Position numbers and translations under genes: made by a program. A DNA stretch of 64,000 nucleotides from Tumebacillus flagellatus (GTDB taxonomy: Bacteria; Bacillota; Bacilli; Tumebacillales; Tumebacillaceae): contig NZ_JMIR01000031.1 in the NCBI RefSeq assembly GCF_000714935.1, forward strand, positions 1 through 64,000, written 5' to 3'. This document shows, piece by piece, positions 50,457-59,610 of the stretch (within the stretch, counting starts at the first letter, position 1; each line of letters opens with the position of its first letter). The notes below the pieces were generated by a model. It was not told the DNA's origin, made no database searches, and worked only from the letters and a program-made list of their open reading frames with translations.

Positions 50457-51413
50457 TTACATCAAGTCGCGAAGGGCGGACTCGGTGACGGAGACGGGGG
50501 CTTGCGCGAGTTTGGCGAGATCGAAAGCGGGGATCAAATCGGACGCTTGCACGGGCTCGGGGCGGTCGAGGAGGCCGCACCAGTACGCCAGCCAGCCGAG
50601 CAGTTTCTCCGGTCGGGTGCCCGCTTGCCGCATCTCGGTCAGCATCACGGCGCCGTCGCGCTTGGAGAGGCGCGCTCCGTCGGGGCCGTGCAGCATCGGG
50701 ACGTGCGCAAACTGCGGAGCCTGCCAACTCAGCGCTTCATACAGCAGCAGTTGACGCGGCGTGGAATCGAGCAGGTCTGCGCCGCGCAACACGTCGGTGA
50801 TTCCCATCAGCGCATCGTCCACAACCACCGCGATCTGATAGGAAAAAATCCCGTCCGCCCGCTTGACCACAAAATCACCGCCCGCTCCCGCCGGAACGTG
50901 CTGCTCTCCCAACACTCCGTCGGTAAACGCAAGCGGATGCTCCGGCAACTTGAAGCGCCAAGACGGAGTTTTGACTTTCTCCTTGGCGGCGCGCTCCTCC
51001 GGGCTCAGATTCCGGCAGGTGCCGAGATACACCGGACCTTCGGAAGTCAGCCCGTGCGGAGCGCCCGCGATGCCGTGCAATTCGGCGCGGGAGCAGTAGC
51101 AGGGATACAAGCGGCCGTCCTGCCAAAGCTTGTCCACAGCCTGCTCGTACAAGTCTACGCGCTGGCTCTGCACATACGGCGCGTGCGGGCCGCCCGTGTC
51201 GGGCCCTTCGTCCCAATCGAGTCCAAGCCAGCGGAGGTCGTCGAGCATCTGCTCGGCATATTCCGGCTTGCAGCGCGGGCGGTCGATGTCTTCCATGCGC
51301 AACACAAATTCCCCGCCGACAGCGCGCATCTGCAACCACGCGAGCAGGGCGGTTTGGGCATTGCCGATATGAAGTCGTCCAGAAGGAGTGGGAGCAAATC
51401 GTCCTCGTCTCAT
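50457..51413 (-). CDS. gluQ: Glutamyl-queuosine tRNA(Asp) synthetase
   Basis: A 318-residue paralogue of glutamyl-tRNA synthetase without the anticodon-binding domain. It activates glutamate and attaches it to queuosine 34 of tRNA(Asp). [19 protein letters not shown] carries the HIGH-equivalent HIGN, YCSRAEL and the Cys-rich PCYCSR region can bind zinc, and RLSKRDG is the KMSKS counterpart. I chose ATG 51413 (GGGGG nine bases upstream) over an ATG three codons earlier. The gene directly upstream on the same strand is tRNA-Asp(GTC), its own substrate. Confidence 0.94.
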   Translation of the reverse strand: MRRGRFAPTPSGRLHIGNAQTALLAWLQMRAVGGEFVLRMEDIDRPRCKPEYAEQMLDDLRWLGLDWDEGPDTGGPHAPYVQSQRVDLYEQAVDKLWQDGRLYPCYCSRAELHGIAGAPHGLTSEGPVYLGTCRNLSPEERAAKEKVKTPSWRFKLPEHPLAFTDGVLGEQHVPAGAGGDFVVKRADGIFSYQIAVVVDDALMGITDVLRGADLLDSTPRQLLLYEALSWQAPQFAHVPMLHGPDGARLSKRDGAVMLTEMRQAGTRPEKLLGWLAYWCGLLDRPEPVQASDLIPAFDLAKLAQAPVSVTESALRDLM

Positions 51414-51440
51414 CGTTCGCATCCCCCAGTATGGGAAGTT

Positions 51441-51456
51441 GGTAGGTAGGTAGGTA
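51441..51456. repeat. Short GGTA tetranucleotide repeat
   Basis: Four perfect GGTA units lie between the tRNA-Asp terminator and the gluQ start. Too short to be called a phase-variable tract with confidence. Confidence 0.7.
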
Positions 51457-51461
51457 AATAG

Positions 51462-51489
51462 CAAAAAATGCAGGGTTTCCCCTGCATTT
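51462..51489 (-). terminator. Terminator after tRNA-Asp
   Basis: Perfect 9-bp stem (AATGCAGGG/CCCTGCATT) with a 4-nt loop and a six-T tail on the minus strand, 23 bp past the tRNA. Confidence 0.88.
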
Positions 51490-51511
51490 CCAAATGTCTC
51501 TGAAATTAAAG

Positions 51512-51588
51512 TGGCGGAGCTGACGGGATTCGAACCCGCGGTCTTCCGCGTGACAGGCGGACATGTTAGGCCTCTACACCACAGCTCC
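51512..51588 (-). tRNA. tRNA-Asp (anticodon GTC)
   Basis: A 77-nt tRNA on the minus strand. The acceptor arms GGAGCTG and CAGCTCC pair, CCA is encoded, and the T arm is CGCGGGTTCGAATCCCG. The anticodon loop CTGTCAC, between TCCGC and GCGGA, holds anticodon GTC (Asp). G34 is the position that becomes queuosine, the target of the neighbouring GluQ. Confidence 0.97.
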
Positions 51589-51601
51589 TCGTTACAACCG
51601 T

Positions 51602-51630
51602 ATCATAGCAAAATACACTGGCGTATGCAA
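51602..51630 (-). promoter_or_regulatory. Promoter of tRNA-Asp
   Basis: On the minus strand TTGCAT (51625-51630) and TATGAT (51602-51607) are spaced by 17 nt, with the tRNA beginning 13 nt past the -10 box. Confidence 0.75.
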
Positions 51631-51796
51631 GACCTTTTTCACAGAAAAAATTACCTGCACTGCCGGGATCGCGGGACAGGAACTTTTTCGTGCCTATATC
51701 ACAAAAAAGTACGTTCTATCCTCCACCGTCTGTATGCCCGATAATACAGTTCATGGCTGGCTCACACCGGCAAAATAACTCTAAGGAGGGAAAGTC

Positions 51797-52978
51797 ATGA
51801 ACATGGAAAAAAGAACAAGCACGTTGTCCCTCTTGGCGTTGGCCGTCAGTGCCTTTGCCATCGGGACGACCGAATTTATTAGCGTCGGCCTCTTGCCATT
51901 GATCTCGCAGGACTTGAACATCCCGATCACGACGGCGGGGTTGACCGTTTCGCTGTATGCGCTGGGCGTGACGCTCGGCGCTCCGATTTTGACGACGTTG
52001 ACGTCGCGGATGTCGCGCAAATCGCTGCTGTTGTGGATCATGGTTGTTTTTTTACTGGGGAACAGCGCGGCGGCGAGTGCCGGCTCGATTGCGCTCTTGT
52101 TGATCGGGCGCGTGGTGTCGGCGTTCGCGCACGGTGTCTTCATGTCGATCGGTTCGACGATCGCCGCCGATCTCGTGCCGGAAAACCGCCGGGCGAGCGC
52201 GATCTCGATCATGTTCTCCGGTCTGACGGTGGCGACGATCACCGGCGTGCCGATCGGCACGTTTCTCGGACAGCACTTCGGGTGGCGGATTGCGTTTTGG
52301 GCGATTGTCGCGATCGGAGTGGCGGCGTTTCTCGCCAATGCTCTGCTCGTGCCGTCGAACCTGCGTCCAGGAGGGCGAACTACGTTCCGCGACCAAGCCA
52401 AACTGCTCACGAACGGGCGTCTGCTGCTGATGTTCCTCATCACGGCGCTCGGGTACGGCGGGACGTTTGTGGTGTTTACGTACCTCTCTCCCCTGCTGCA
52501 AACGATCACGGGATTCAGCGAATCGGCCGTGACGGTGATCTTGCTCGCGTACGGGATCGCCATCGCCGTCGGGAACGTGCTGGGCGGAAAAGCGGCAAAC
52601 CGCAATCCGTTGCGCGCGCTGTTCTATATGTTTGTCGTACAAGCTGTGGTGTTGGCGGTGTTGTCGTTGACCGCACCGTTTCAAATCGCGGGCTTGCTGA
52701 CGATTCTCTTGATGGGCTTGTTTGCGTTTATGAATGTGCCGGGGTTGCAAGTGTATGTCGTGATCTTGGCAGAGCGCTATGTTCCGAGCGGCGTGGACGT
52801 GGCGTCGGCGATCAACATCGCGGCGTTCAATGCCGGGATCGCCATCGGGTCGTACTTTGGCGGGCTGATCACCGATTCGATCGGCCTGATACACACCGGC
52901 TGGATCGGCGGACTGATGGTGCTGGCGGCGGTCGTGCTGACCGCTTGGAGCCGAGGATTGGAACGACGCGCCGGGTAA
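51797..52978 (+). CDS. MFS transporter, AraJ/YdhL-like
   Basis: A 393-residue major facilitator with twelve hydrophobic segments of the AraJ/YdhP type. FAIGTTEFISVGLLPLISQD in TM1 is the hallmark of this sugar/drug efflux subfamily. FAHGVFMSIGSTIAADLVP and ATITGVPIGTFLGQHFGWR follow. The ATG has AAGGAGGG at good spacing. No regulator is adjacent, and the substrate is unknown. Confidence 0.92.
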   Translation: MNMEKRTSTLSLLALAVSAFAIGTTEFISVGLLPLISQDLNIPITTAGLTVSLYALGVTLGAPILTTLTSRMSRKSLLLWIMVVFLLGNSAAASAGSIALLLIGRVVSAFAHGVFMSIGSTIAADLVPENRRASAISIMFSGLTVATITGVPIGTFLGQHFGWRIAFWAIVAIGVAAFLANALLVPSNLRPGGRTTFRDQAKLLTNGRLLLMFLITALGYGGTFVVFTYLSPLLQTITGFSESAVTVILLAYGIAIAVGNVLGGKAANRNPLRALFYMFVVQAVVLAVLSLTAPFQIAGLLTILLMGLFAFMNVPGLQVYVVILAERYVPSGVDVASAINIAAFNAGIAIGSYFGGLITDSIGLIHTGWIGGLMVLAAVVLTAWSRGLERRAG

Positions 52979-53069
52979 AGACACCGAAACACAGAAACGA
53001 AACCCGCTGTTTTTTCATATGGTATCCTGCAAAAACATGCCAACTCGTGGCAGAAGCAGGAGGCGGCTC

Positions 53070-53942
53070 ATGAAGGAAAAAGCGCGGTATGACGAAGAGC
53101 GTGGAAACTACACCAAGTGGGAGATGTACCGCTTGTTGGAGGGCGAAGACCTTGGCCCGTTTCATCTACCGGTGACGGAGGCGTTGAGCCTGGACGCGGT
53201 GCGCGGGATGTTGGCGCGGTTTTCGTCCGTGTTTCTCAAGCCTGTGGACACGTGGGGCGGGCGCAGCGTTGGAATGCTTCAAGAAGTCGAGGGCCGTTTG
53301 ATCTGGCGCTTGCAAGGTGCAGAAGCGCAAGAAGTGGAGTTGGAATCGGTCGTGGCGGCGTATGACGGCATTGACGCGATCGTGCAGGAGGCGGCGCCTG
53401 TTGTATTTTTTCAAGGGCGTCCGTTTGATATCCGGACGCATCTGCAGCGCGACCCGGACGGCGGCGGCTGGGTGTATGCGGGCGAACTCGTTCGCGTCGG
53501 CGGAGGCGTTGGCGTGGTCTCGAACGTGGAGATCAGCGGCGGGCAGGTGATGACGCTGGAGGAGATGGTTCGCGAAGTGTTTGGCGAGGCCGGCACGGAG
53601 TCCGATTCCGGCGGGATTTGCGCGGAGTCGCTTCGGGAAGAACTGGAGGACGGGAGCCTCGCGGTTTGCGAACTGCTGGAGCATGTGCCGCACTTTGTGG
53701 AAATCGGATTTGATGTGTGCCTCGATGCCGACGGCGGTCTCTGGCTGATCGAAGTCAACGCCAACGACGCGCTGGGCGGGCCGAGTCATGAGCTGTTTGC
53801 GAAACTGCCGGATCAGACGCTGTATGAGCAGATGATGGAGCGGTACCATGCGCGCCAGAGAGGTTTTTTGGAACTGCTGTTTGGCGCGATGGAGATGACG
53901 GTGGACGGCGAGTTCGAGGAAGAGACGGACGAGGAACACTAG
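53070..53942 (+). CDS. YheC/YheD-type ATP-grasp protein
   Basis: A 290-residue ATP-grasp protein related to the YheC/YheD family of spore-coat-associated proteins. NYTKWEMYRLLEG near the start matches the family N-termini where the domain begins. SVFLKPVDTWGGRSVGML is the ATP-binding strand and loop, and VEIGFDVCLDADGGLWLIEVNAND holds the metal-binding Glu and Asn of ATP-grasp. ATG 53070 has AGCAGGAGG upstream. The C-terminal tail is strongly acidic. A terminator follows. No substrate has been established for this family. Confidence 0.87.
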   Translation: MKEKARYDEERGNYTKWEMYRLLEGEDLGPFHLPVTEALSLDAVRGMLARFSSVFLKPVDTWGGRSVGMLQEVEGRLIWRLQGAEAQEVELESVVAAYDGIDAIVQEAAPVVFFQGRPFDIRTHLQRDPDGGGWVYAGELVRVGGGVGVVSNVEISGGQVMTLEEMVREVFGEAGTESDSGGICAESLREELEDGSLAVCELLEHVPHFVEIGFDVCLDADGGLWLIEVNANDALGGPSHELFAKLPDQTLYEQMMERYHARQRGFLELLFGAMEMTVDGEFEEETDEEH

Positions 53943-53952
53943 CAAAAAGCGT

Positions 53953-53989
53953 GGAGAACGGGAGCGATGCGGGCCCGTTCTCTTTTTTG
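53953..53989 (+). terminator. Intrinsic terminator
   Basis: GAGAACGGG and CCCGTTCTC arms followed by TTTTTT, 10 bp past the YheC/YheD-type gene. Confidence 0.9.
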
Positions 53990-54046
53990 CGTGGTGCTTG
54001 TGGTATAATTTCGGAGTAAAAAAATAAAGGGGCGGTGTACATCACG

Positions 54047-54586
54047 ATGACCATCTATGCAGCGTTGTTGCGAGGAATCAATGTCGGCGGGAACAACAAA
54101 ATCAAAATGGCCGACTTGCGCAAGTTATTGGAAGAGACAGGTTTGCGCCGGGTCCAGACGTATATCCAGAGCGGGAATGTAGTGTTTGAGGCGGACGAGA
54201 GCACGCCCGAGTCGCTGGAGCGGCAGATCGAGGAAGGAATTCGGCAGGCGTTCGGGATGTCCATCTCCGTGCTGGTGCGCACGGGTGAGGAATTCAAGCG
54301 AATCGTGGAGGAATCGCCGTTTCAAGCGGAGACGTTGGGCGAGGGGGACAGCATCCACATCAACCTGTTGACAGTGGCACCCGCGCAGGAGGTGTTGGAG
54401 AAGTTGCCGGACTTGCCGCTGGGCGACGACGAGTACCGGCTGATCGGGCGGGAGTTGTACATGCTGTTGCGGCAGAGCATCTTGGAATCCAACGTGCCGA
54501 AGAAATTTCAGAAGCTCCTCCCGCAGACGTCGCGCAATTTGAAGACGATGGTGAAGCTGTATGAGATGGTGCGGGCAATGGAGTGA
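54047..54586 (+). CDS. DUF1697 family protein
   Basis: A 179-residue protein of DUF1697. IYAALLRGINVGGNNKIKMA at the start, YIQSGNVVFEADE, and the C-terminal TSRNLKTMVKLYEM with the SRN motif are diagnostic. The function is unknown. An extended -10 promoter (TG-n-TATAAT at 54004-54009) lies about 40 nt upstream. I chose ATG 54047; a GTG at 54035 is nearer to AAAGGGG and also possible. Confidence 0.9.
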   Translation: MTIYAALLRGINVGGNNKIKMADLRKLLEETGLRRVQTYIQSGNVVFEADESTPESLERQIEEGIRQAFGMSISVLVRTGEEFKRIVEESPFQAETLGEGDSIHINLLTVAPAQEVLEKLPDLPLGDDEYRLIGRELYMLLRQSILESNVPKKFQKLLPQTSRNLKTMVKLYEMVRAME

Positions 54587-54678
54587 AGTTGAGGGAAGTA
54601 AAAAACGCACTTTTGCGGGAGTTGTGCTATAATTGGTTTAAATTGGAAGTGAGGGATTGGGAGAGGGGACGTCTGGAG

Positions 54679-55071
54679 ATGAATGCTCAAATCCCTGCGG
54701 TGATCAGCGCCGTGATTTTTGGCGCGGTGGCGTTGTTTCAGCTGTTGCTCGCAGCGGGGCTGCCGTTCGCGCATCTGAGCTGGGGCGGCAAGCACCAAGG
54801 CGTGTTGCCGGGGCACATGCGGTTGGCAAGTCTGCTCGCTGCGTGTGTGTTGGTTTTTTTGACGCTGGTGTTGTTGGTGCGAAGCGGCTTGCTGGCGATG
54901 GATGTGAATCACACGGTGACGTTGGTGTTGGTTTGGGTGATCACGGCGTTCATGGGCTTGAACACGCTCGGGAATCTCGCGTCGAAGAGCCGGATGGAGA
55001 AAGTGGTGATGGCCCCGCTGACGGGCGTTGCTTGTGTGATGTGTTTGTTGGTTGCGGTTTGGAGTTCATGA
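54679..55071 (+). CDS. Small membrane protein, unknown
   Basis: A 130-residue protein with four predicted membrane helices (roughly residues 4-26, 44-66, 75-95, 105-128). ALFQLLLAAGLPFAHLSWGG near residue 20 and LNTLGNLASKSRMEKVVMAP are reminiscent of conserved Bacillales membrane proteins, without a name I can give. ATG 54679 follows a GGAG; it is 92 bp downstream of the DUF1697 gene. A strong terminator follows. Confidence 0.75.
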   Translation: MNAQIPAVISAVIFGAVALFQLLLAAGLPFAHLSWGGKHQGVLPGHMRLASLLAACVLVFLTLVLLVRSGLLAMDVNHTVTLVLVWVITAFMGLNTLGNLASKSRMEKVVMAPLTGVACVMCLLVAVWSS

Positions 55072-55072
55072 G

Positions 55073-55117
55073 AAAAAGGCTTCCCCTTGGTGATGGTTTG
55101 GAGGGGGAGCCTTTTTG
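55073..55117. terminator. Bidirectional terminator
   Basis: AAAAAGGCT-CCCC and GGGG-AGCCTTTTT arms enclose a loop of about 15 nt, between a membrane protein gene and the convergent immunity gene. Confidence 0.82.
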
Positions 55118-55119
55118 CT

Positions 55120-55668
55120 TTATTCGATGGGGCCCACGAGCTCGGTGATGAGGCGGAGGTGTTCGAGGAGTTGCACTTTTTTCAAGTTTTCTACTTTCTC
55201 CGCACCCCCGAGGGCGAGAAGCGGGACATAGCCGAAGCATTCGTCGTACTTGGGCGCTCCGTATTCTCGAACGGCTTCCAGAAACGGGGCGGCGTCTAGG
55301 TCCTTTGTCAGAAATTGGGGGTCTTCCAGATCGGAGAAAAAGAACTCAAAGCCCGCCGAGATCCCTTGAAACTTTCCTTTGCGGTAGTTCACAAGTCGGA
55401 CGTAGCGGTTTTCCTCCCATGTGATCAAATCGCCCATCGCCGTCGCCAAAATCGGGATGGCGACACGGCTGCGGAAGTAGGAGGTGTGCAGCACGTCTTG
55501 AAATTGATCCGGGTTGATGATTTTGAGATACCCGGTGAGGAGGGTTCCGAAGCCGTATTGTTGCCAGATCGCTGCGAGCTCTGCGGGGATTTTTCCAGCA
55601 AATTTATCTGCAGTTTCCTGTGGAACTTGGTTCTCTAGTACGAAGTCTTGAAAAATCTTATCGCTCAT
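55120..55668 (-). CDS. GAD-like/DUF1851 immunity protein
   Basis: A 182-residue protein with the GAD-like and DUF1851 (T6SS Tdi1-type immunity) pattern. VPQETADKFAGKIPAELAAIW and YGFGTLLTGYLKIINPDQFQ form the N-terminal part, PILATAMGDLITWEENRYV the middle, and CFGYVPLLALGGAEKVENL the C-terminal half. It starts 14 bp after the type-15 toxin gene with an AGAAGGAG ribosome site, as expected for the cognate immunity protein. ATG 55668 was chosen over an upstream start within the toxin frame. Confidence 0.85.
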   Translation of the reverse strand: MSDKIFQDFVLENQVPQETADKFAGKIPAELAAIWQQYGFGTLLTGYLKIINPDQFQDVLHTSYFRSRVAIPILATAMGDLITWEENRYVRLVNYRKGKFQGISAGFEFFFSDLEDPQFLTKDLDAAPFLEAVREYGAPKYDECFGYVPLLALGGAEKVENLKKVQLLEHLRLITELVGPIE

Positions 55669-55682
55669 CGTCCTTCTCCTTC

Positions 55683-57110
55683 TCAACCAAAATTGAATTT
55701 TATATTCAAAAACGTATTTTGTCGCTCAAACTCTGTCATGGTTTCAGCCATTTTCCGAACTTGTTCGTCTATTGTATCTATACGATATTTCCATTGCGAT
55801 CCGATAGAGGAGTTTATCGCTTTATCGCCCATACCTCCAATATGTAATGGGTCCCCACCTGCAATTTGGTCTGGATTATGAAGTGCAGCTTGAGTATCCA
55901 TCCATTCTGATGCTTGCTTTTCAGCTTCTGCTTTAGAGAGCCCTTGTCTTCTTAATTCACTCACTTTCTCTAAGTAGGCATTCTCTCTTGCAGCTTGCTG
56001 AGCAGAATTCCCTTCAAGAGCCCTTCCCTCTTTCAAGTACCGCTCTCTGTTCTTTAGATATTCATCAACAGTTAATCGATTCATGCCCTCTTCTTGATCT
56101 CGTAGTTGTCTTTGGAATTCTTCTGAATCATGTTTAGTATTTCGCTTAAAGTTCACTTCTATCTCTGAAATTCTAGAGACATCACTGGAATTTTCTCCTG
56201 AAGTTGAAGACTTAGCTTGAGTACTTCGCGCCTCCATAATCGCTTGATCTTGCTTCAGATTCGAGAACCCCTTCACCGCAGCTCCAGCTCCGTAGGCAGC
56301 CATCGCAAGACCTTCAACGGCGACGCCGGCACCAGCGACAGCCCCAACACCCGTCCAGGAGAGAAGCATTCCTCCAACCGCACCGCCTGCCGCAAGAAAC
56401 AAACCCTCTACGGCTGCGACAACCCCTAGCCCCGTGGCGATAGTATCCCCCACGATTTTGCCTTCCATATACTCATCACTGCGGAGTTCCGCATGGTCAT
56501 CCGCAAATAGATCCAATAATCCCCACGTTTCCGAAGAAGCAACCGAATAGACGACTCCGCCGACGAAATCCATCGCTTTTTCCCACCAGTGGCGTTCCTT
56601 TGGCGCGGAACTTGCCGTTGCGTGAGCGTGCACCGCCTGTACAAAAAGCGAATGGGGGATCGCCTCAATCTCACGAAACGCGCTCGCCGCTTTCTCATCC
56701 GCCGCTCGCGCCTCCATCTCCGCGGCATAATAGAGGTCATGCGCCCGCCTGCGAATATAGGCAGATTCATGCTCGTAGTTCGGGTCCGAAGAATTGAGAT
56801 CTTGCAATTGCCATTCCGCCTGTTGCGCCTGTCGCCTCAAGTCTTGAATCTGGTCATTGCGGTTCGCAAGGTCTTGGAGTGCGCTCGCCGTTCGCTCCAA
56901 CGCGCCCGCCAGTTTTTGCAGATCGGTCGCCATCTGCTCATGGACATAAGTAAAATTCTGCGCCGCTGTGCCTTTCCAATAGTGTAGGAAATTTTGCGCG
57001 GAACTGCTAGTACGACTTGCTTGCCCTCGTATTTCCGCAGCGCCCGATGAAAAAAGGTGCGCAACATAACGCAGGGTATAGGAGTCTGCTTGAAACACCG
57101 ATTCGGTCAC
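55683..57110 (-). CDS. WXG/LXG-like polymorphic toxin with type-15 C-terminal domain
   Basis: A 475-residue toxin. Residues 1-100 are a WXG100-like helical hairpin (YWKGTAAQNFTYVHEQMA) for type VII-like export. A second helical region ends DLYYAAEMEARAADEK, followed by a glycine-rich hydrophobic segment (LLSWTGVGAVAGAG). From about residue 330 the polymorphic toxin type 15 domain begins (NRLTVDEYLKNRERYL, TQAALHNPDQIAGGDP, GDKAINSSIGSQWK). The N-terminal 260 residues closely match the frameshifted toxin at 49031-50369. GTG 57110 was chosen because AAAGGTG lies eight bases upstream. A GAD-like immunity gene follows. Confidence 0.88.
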   Translation of the reverse strand: MTESVFQADSYTLRYVAHLFSSGAAEIRGQASRTSSSAQNFLHYWKGTAAQNFTYVHEQMATDLQKLAGALERTASALQDLANRNDQIQDLRRQAQQAEWQLQDLNSSDPNYEHESAYIRRRAHDLYYAAEMEARAADEKAASAFREIEAIPHSLFVQAVHAHATASSAPKERHWWEKAMDFVGGVVYSVASSETWGLLDLFADDHAELRSDEYMEGKIVGDTIATGLGVVAAVEGLFLAAGGAVGGMLLSWTGVGAVAGAGVAVEGLAMAAYGAGAAVKGFSNLKQDQAIMEARSTQAKSSTSGENSSDVSRISEIEVNFKRNTKHDSEEFQRQLRDQEEGMNRLTVDEYLKNRERYLKEGRALEGNSAQQAARENAYLEKVSELRRQGLSKAEAEKQASEWMDTQAALHNPDQIAGGDPLHIGGMGDKAINSSIGSQWKYRIDTIDEQVRKMAETMTEFERQNTFLNIKFNFG

Positions 57111-57242
57111 CCTTTTTTCACCTTTAAGCCTATTAAATGAGAAAACAATTGAAAAGTAGATTTGAATCGGAGCGCTTTTCTGTAATTGGAAATCGTAGTA
57201 AGATAGGAGCAACAACAGCAAACGGAAGGGGTTTGTGACTCT

Positions 57243-57452
57243 ATGGCATTGGAAATGAGACAAGAATGCGAACGTTGCAACTCTGCACTTGATGACTATA
57301 CTTCCGAGGCGTACATCTGCGTCTATGAATGCACGTTCTGCGCTCCTTGCACAGAGGGAATGCACCATCTGTGCCCGAATTGCGGAGGAGAGCTGGTAAA
57401 ACGCCCGAAACGACAGATGAAGGAAGGCTTCTCGTGCCCCACCGCTTCCTAA
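57243..57452 (+). CDS. DUF1272 protein, small zinc-ribbon-like
   Basis: A 69-residue protein rich in Cys pairs: CERC near residue 9, CTFCAPC near residue 31 and CPNCGGEL near residue 45. These suit binding of two metal ions in a treble-clef or ribbon. The pattern EMRQECERC and YECTFC matches DUF1272, of unknown role. It has an ATG start and is followed by a terminator. Confidence 0.88.
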   Translation: MALEMRQECERCNSALDDYTSEAYICVYECTFCAPCTEGMHHLCPNCGGELVKRPKRQMKEGFSCPTAS

Positions 57453-57460
57453 TGGAAAGA

Positions 57461-57488
57461 ACGCGCTCGACTAGGAGCGCGTTTTTTC
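57461..57488 (+). terminator. Intrinsic terminator after DUF1272
   Basis: AACGCGCTC and GAGCGCGTT arms with a 5-6 nt loop and a T run. Confidence 0.85.
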
Positions 57489-57515
57489 TGTTCCACCACA
57501 GACGGATGGCGGGCG

Positions 57516-57552
57516 GGGGATATTTCGCTTGAACAGTGGTACAATTAACCAG
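57516..57552 (+). promoter_or_regulatory. 37-nt upstream element of selO, shared with the YyaL-type gene
   Basis: Reads GGGGATATTT...CTTG..CAGTGGTACAATTA.CCAG. It contains an extended -10 (TG-G-TACAAT, TACAAT at 57540-57545) 53 nt upstream of the selO ATG and no good -35. The same 37 nt with five differences occurs at 61331-61367. Confidence 0.6.
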
Positions 57553-57598
57553 ACTAGGCTTTTCAAACCTCATCGAATGGAATTGAGAAGGAGACCCG

Positions 57599-59074
57599 AT
57601 GACTATGGGAACTGAACATAGAGAAGCAGGTTGGAATTTTGAAAACAGCTATGCCCGTTTGCCGGAGTCGTTTTTTACAAGTACGGAGCCGACTCCGGTT
57701 CGTGCGCCGAAGTTGGCGGTGCTGAATCAGCCGTTGGCGGCCTCTCTGGGGTTGGACGCGCAGGCGTTGCTGAGTGAAGAAGCCGTGCAGGTGTTTGCAG
57801 GCAACCGCGTTCCGGAAGGCGCTTCGCCGCTTGCCCAAGCCTATGCGGGACATCAATTCGGGCATTTCACGAAGCTCGGGGACGGTCGGGCTGTGTTGAT
57901 CGGCGAGCAGATCACGCCGTCCGGCGGACGTTTCGATATCCAGCTCAAGGGCTCGGGCAGAACTCCCTACTCCCGCGGAGGCGACGGTCGAGCGGCGCTG
58001 GGGCCGATGCTGCGCGAATACATCATCAGCGAAGCCATGCACGCGCTCGGCATCCCGACCACCCGCAGCCTCGCCGTGGTGACGACCGGCGAGCGAATCG
58101 TGCGCGAAACGTACCTGCCCGGCGCGATTTTGACGCGTGTGGCGGCAAGTCATCTGCGCGTCGGCACCTTCCAATACGCCGCCAAATGGTGCAGCGTCGA
58201 GGAACTTCGCGCCCTTGCCGATACTGCGATTGACCGCCACTACCCCGATGTAACAAACGCAGAGAACCGCTATCTGGCGCTGCTTCAAGAAGTCCTCAAG
58301 CGTCAGGCGGCGTTGATTGCCAAGTGGCAGTTGGTCGGCTTCATCCACGGGGTGATGAACACCGACAACATGACGATCAGCGGCGAGACGATCGACTACG
58401 GCCCCTGCGCGTTCATGGATACGTTCGACCCCGCCACGGTGTTCAGTTCCATCGACGTGCAAGGCCGCTATGCGTACGGCAACCAGCCGTACATCGGCGG
58501 ATGGAACTTGGCGCGGTTTGCGGAAACGCTGTTGCCGCTCCTGCACGAAGATGAGGAGAGGTCGGTCCAAATCGCGCAAGATGCAATCTCCGTCTACGGG
58601 GACGTGTACCGCGAACATTGGCTGACGGGCATGCGGGCGAAGTTGGGGCTGTTCCACGAGGAAGCAGAAGATGAAGCCCTGATGGAAACCCTGCTCTCTC
58701 TGATGAAGGAGCATCGCGCAGACTACACCAATACCTTCCGCGCGTTGACGTTCGATACGCGCGAGGGCTCCGAGATGTTTGGCACGCCGGAATTTGCAAA
58801 GTGGCACGAGCAATGGCAAGCGCGACTCGGTCGACAGCAGGAATCCAAGGAAGACGCGCACCAGTTGATGCGCAACAGCAACCCCGCCGTCATCCCGCGC
58901 AACCACCGAGTCGAAGAAGCGCTGGAAGCCGCCGTGGAGCATGGGGATCTCAGCGTGATGGAGAAACTGCTGGCCGTTCTCTCCGCGCCCTACGCCCACA
59001 CCCCCGAACAAGCGGAGTACGCGGCGTTGCCGGAGCCTGCCTCCTCCCCGTACCGAACTTATTGCGGAACGTAA
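57599..59074 (+). CDS. selO: SelO/YdiU protein adenylyltransferase
   Basis: A 491-residue SelO pseudokinase. These proteins bind ATP in a flipped orientation and AMPylate Ser/Thr/Tyr of redox proteins. [41 protein letters not shown] and [20 protein letters not shown] are the nucleotide-binding blocks. [21 protein letters not shown] contains the catalytic Asn and the metal-binding Asp. The C-terminus ends YCGT; the conserved C-terminal Cys is present and no selenocysteine is involved. ATG 57599 has AAGGAG six bases upstream. A 37-nt upstream element is shared with the thioredoxin-domain gene downstream. Confidence 0.95.
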   Translation: MTMGTEHREAGWNFENSYARLPESFFTSTEPTPVRAPKLAVLNQPLAASLGLDAQALLSEEAVQVFAGNRVPEGASPLAQAYAGHQFGHFTKLGDGRAVLIGEQITPSGGRFDIQLKGSGRTPYSRGGDGRAALGPMLREYIISEAMHALGIPTTRSLAVVTTGERIVRETYLPGAILTRVAASHLRVGTFQYAAKWCSVEELRALADTAIDRHYPDVTNAENRYLALLQEVLKRQAALIAKWQLVGFIHGVMNTDNMTISGETIDYGPCAFMDTFDPATVFSSIDVQGRYAYGNQPYIGGWNLARFAETLLPLLHEDEERSVQIAQDAISVYGDVYREHWLTGMRAKLGLFHEEAEDEALMETLLSLMKEHRADYTNTFRALTFDTREGSEMFGTPEFAKWHEQWQARLGRQQESKEDAHQLMRNSNPAVIPRNHRVEEALEAAVEHGDLSVMEKLLAVLSAPYAHTPEQAEYAALPEPASSPYRTYCGT

Positions 59075-59078
59075 AAAA

Positions 59079-59125
59079 CGCATGCAAACGAGACCGCCTT
59101 CTGCAAAAGCGGTCTTGTTTGCATG
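59079..59125. terminator. Long hairpin after selO
   Basis: CATGCAAACGAGACCGC and GCGGTCTTGTTTGCATG form a 17-bp stem with one G-T pair and an 11-nt loop. There is no T tail on the plus strand, so it may be an mRNA-stabilising stem rather than a terminator. Confidence 0.6.
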
Positions 59126-59166
59126 ACACAATCGTTGTATGAAGTTGATAAAACGGAGGACTTTAC

Positions 59167-59610
59167 ATGGAACCGATTCGTAAGCCCGACCTTTCCGCAA
59201 GACCGTTTCAATTGACAGTGGAGCGCCAGATCGAGGCAGCGCCCGAAGTGCTTTTCCAAGCGTGGACAAAGCGCTTTGACAGCTGGTTTGCGGCACCCGG
59301 GAGCGTGATCATGCAGGGAGAAGTGAACACGCCGTTTTTCTTTGAGACGGCATTCGAGGACAAACGGCATCCGCATTACGGACGTTTTTTGAGAATTGAG
59401 CAAGACAGGATCGTGGAAATTACGTGGGTGACTCGCGGAACGAACGGGGCCGAAACCGTGGTGACGGTTGAGCTTGAACCGGCTGGCGACGGAACCCGAC
59501 TGCGACTGACGCACGCCGGGTTTCCAGACGAGGAATCGAAGAACGCGCACGAACAGGCTTGGCCGTTGGTGCTGGAACAATTGGAGAAGTGGATGAGAGA
59601 ACTTTCTTAA
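59167..59610 (+). CDS. SRPBCC (AHSA1-like) domain protein
   Basis: A 147-residue single-domain protein of the START/SRPBCC fold. [20 protein letters not shown] at residues 17-36 is the start of the helix-grip; [20 protein letters not shown] and [18 protein letters not shown] are typical of AHSA1-type members. They bind hydrophobic ligands; no ligand is predictable. The ATG has CGGAGG upstream and a terminator follows. Confidence 0.88.
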   Translation: MEPIRKPDLSARPFQLTVERQIEAAPEVLFQAWTKRFDSWFAAPGSVIMQGEVNTPFFFETAFEDKRHPHYGRFLRIEQDRIVEITWVTRGTNGAETVVTVELEPAGDGTRLRLTHAGFPDEESKNAHEQAWPLVLEQLEKWMRELS

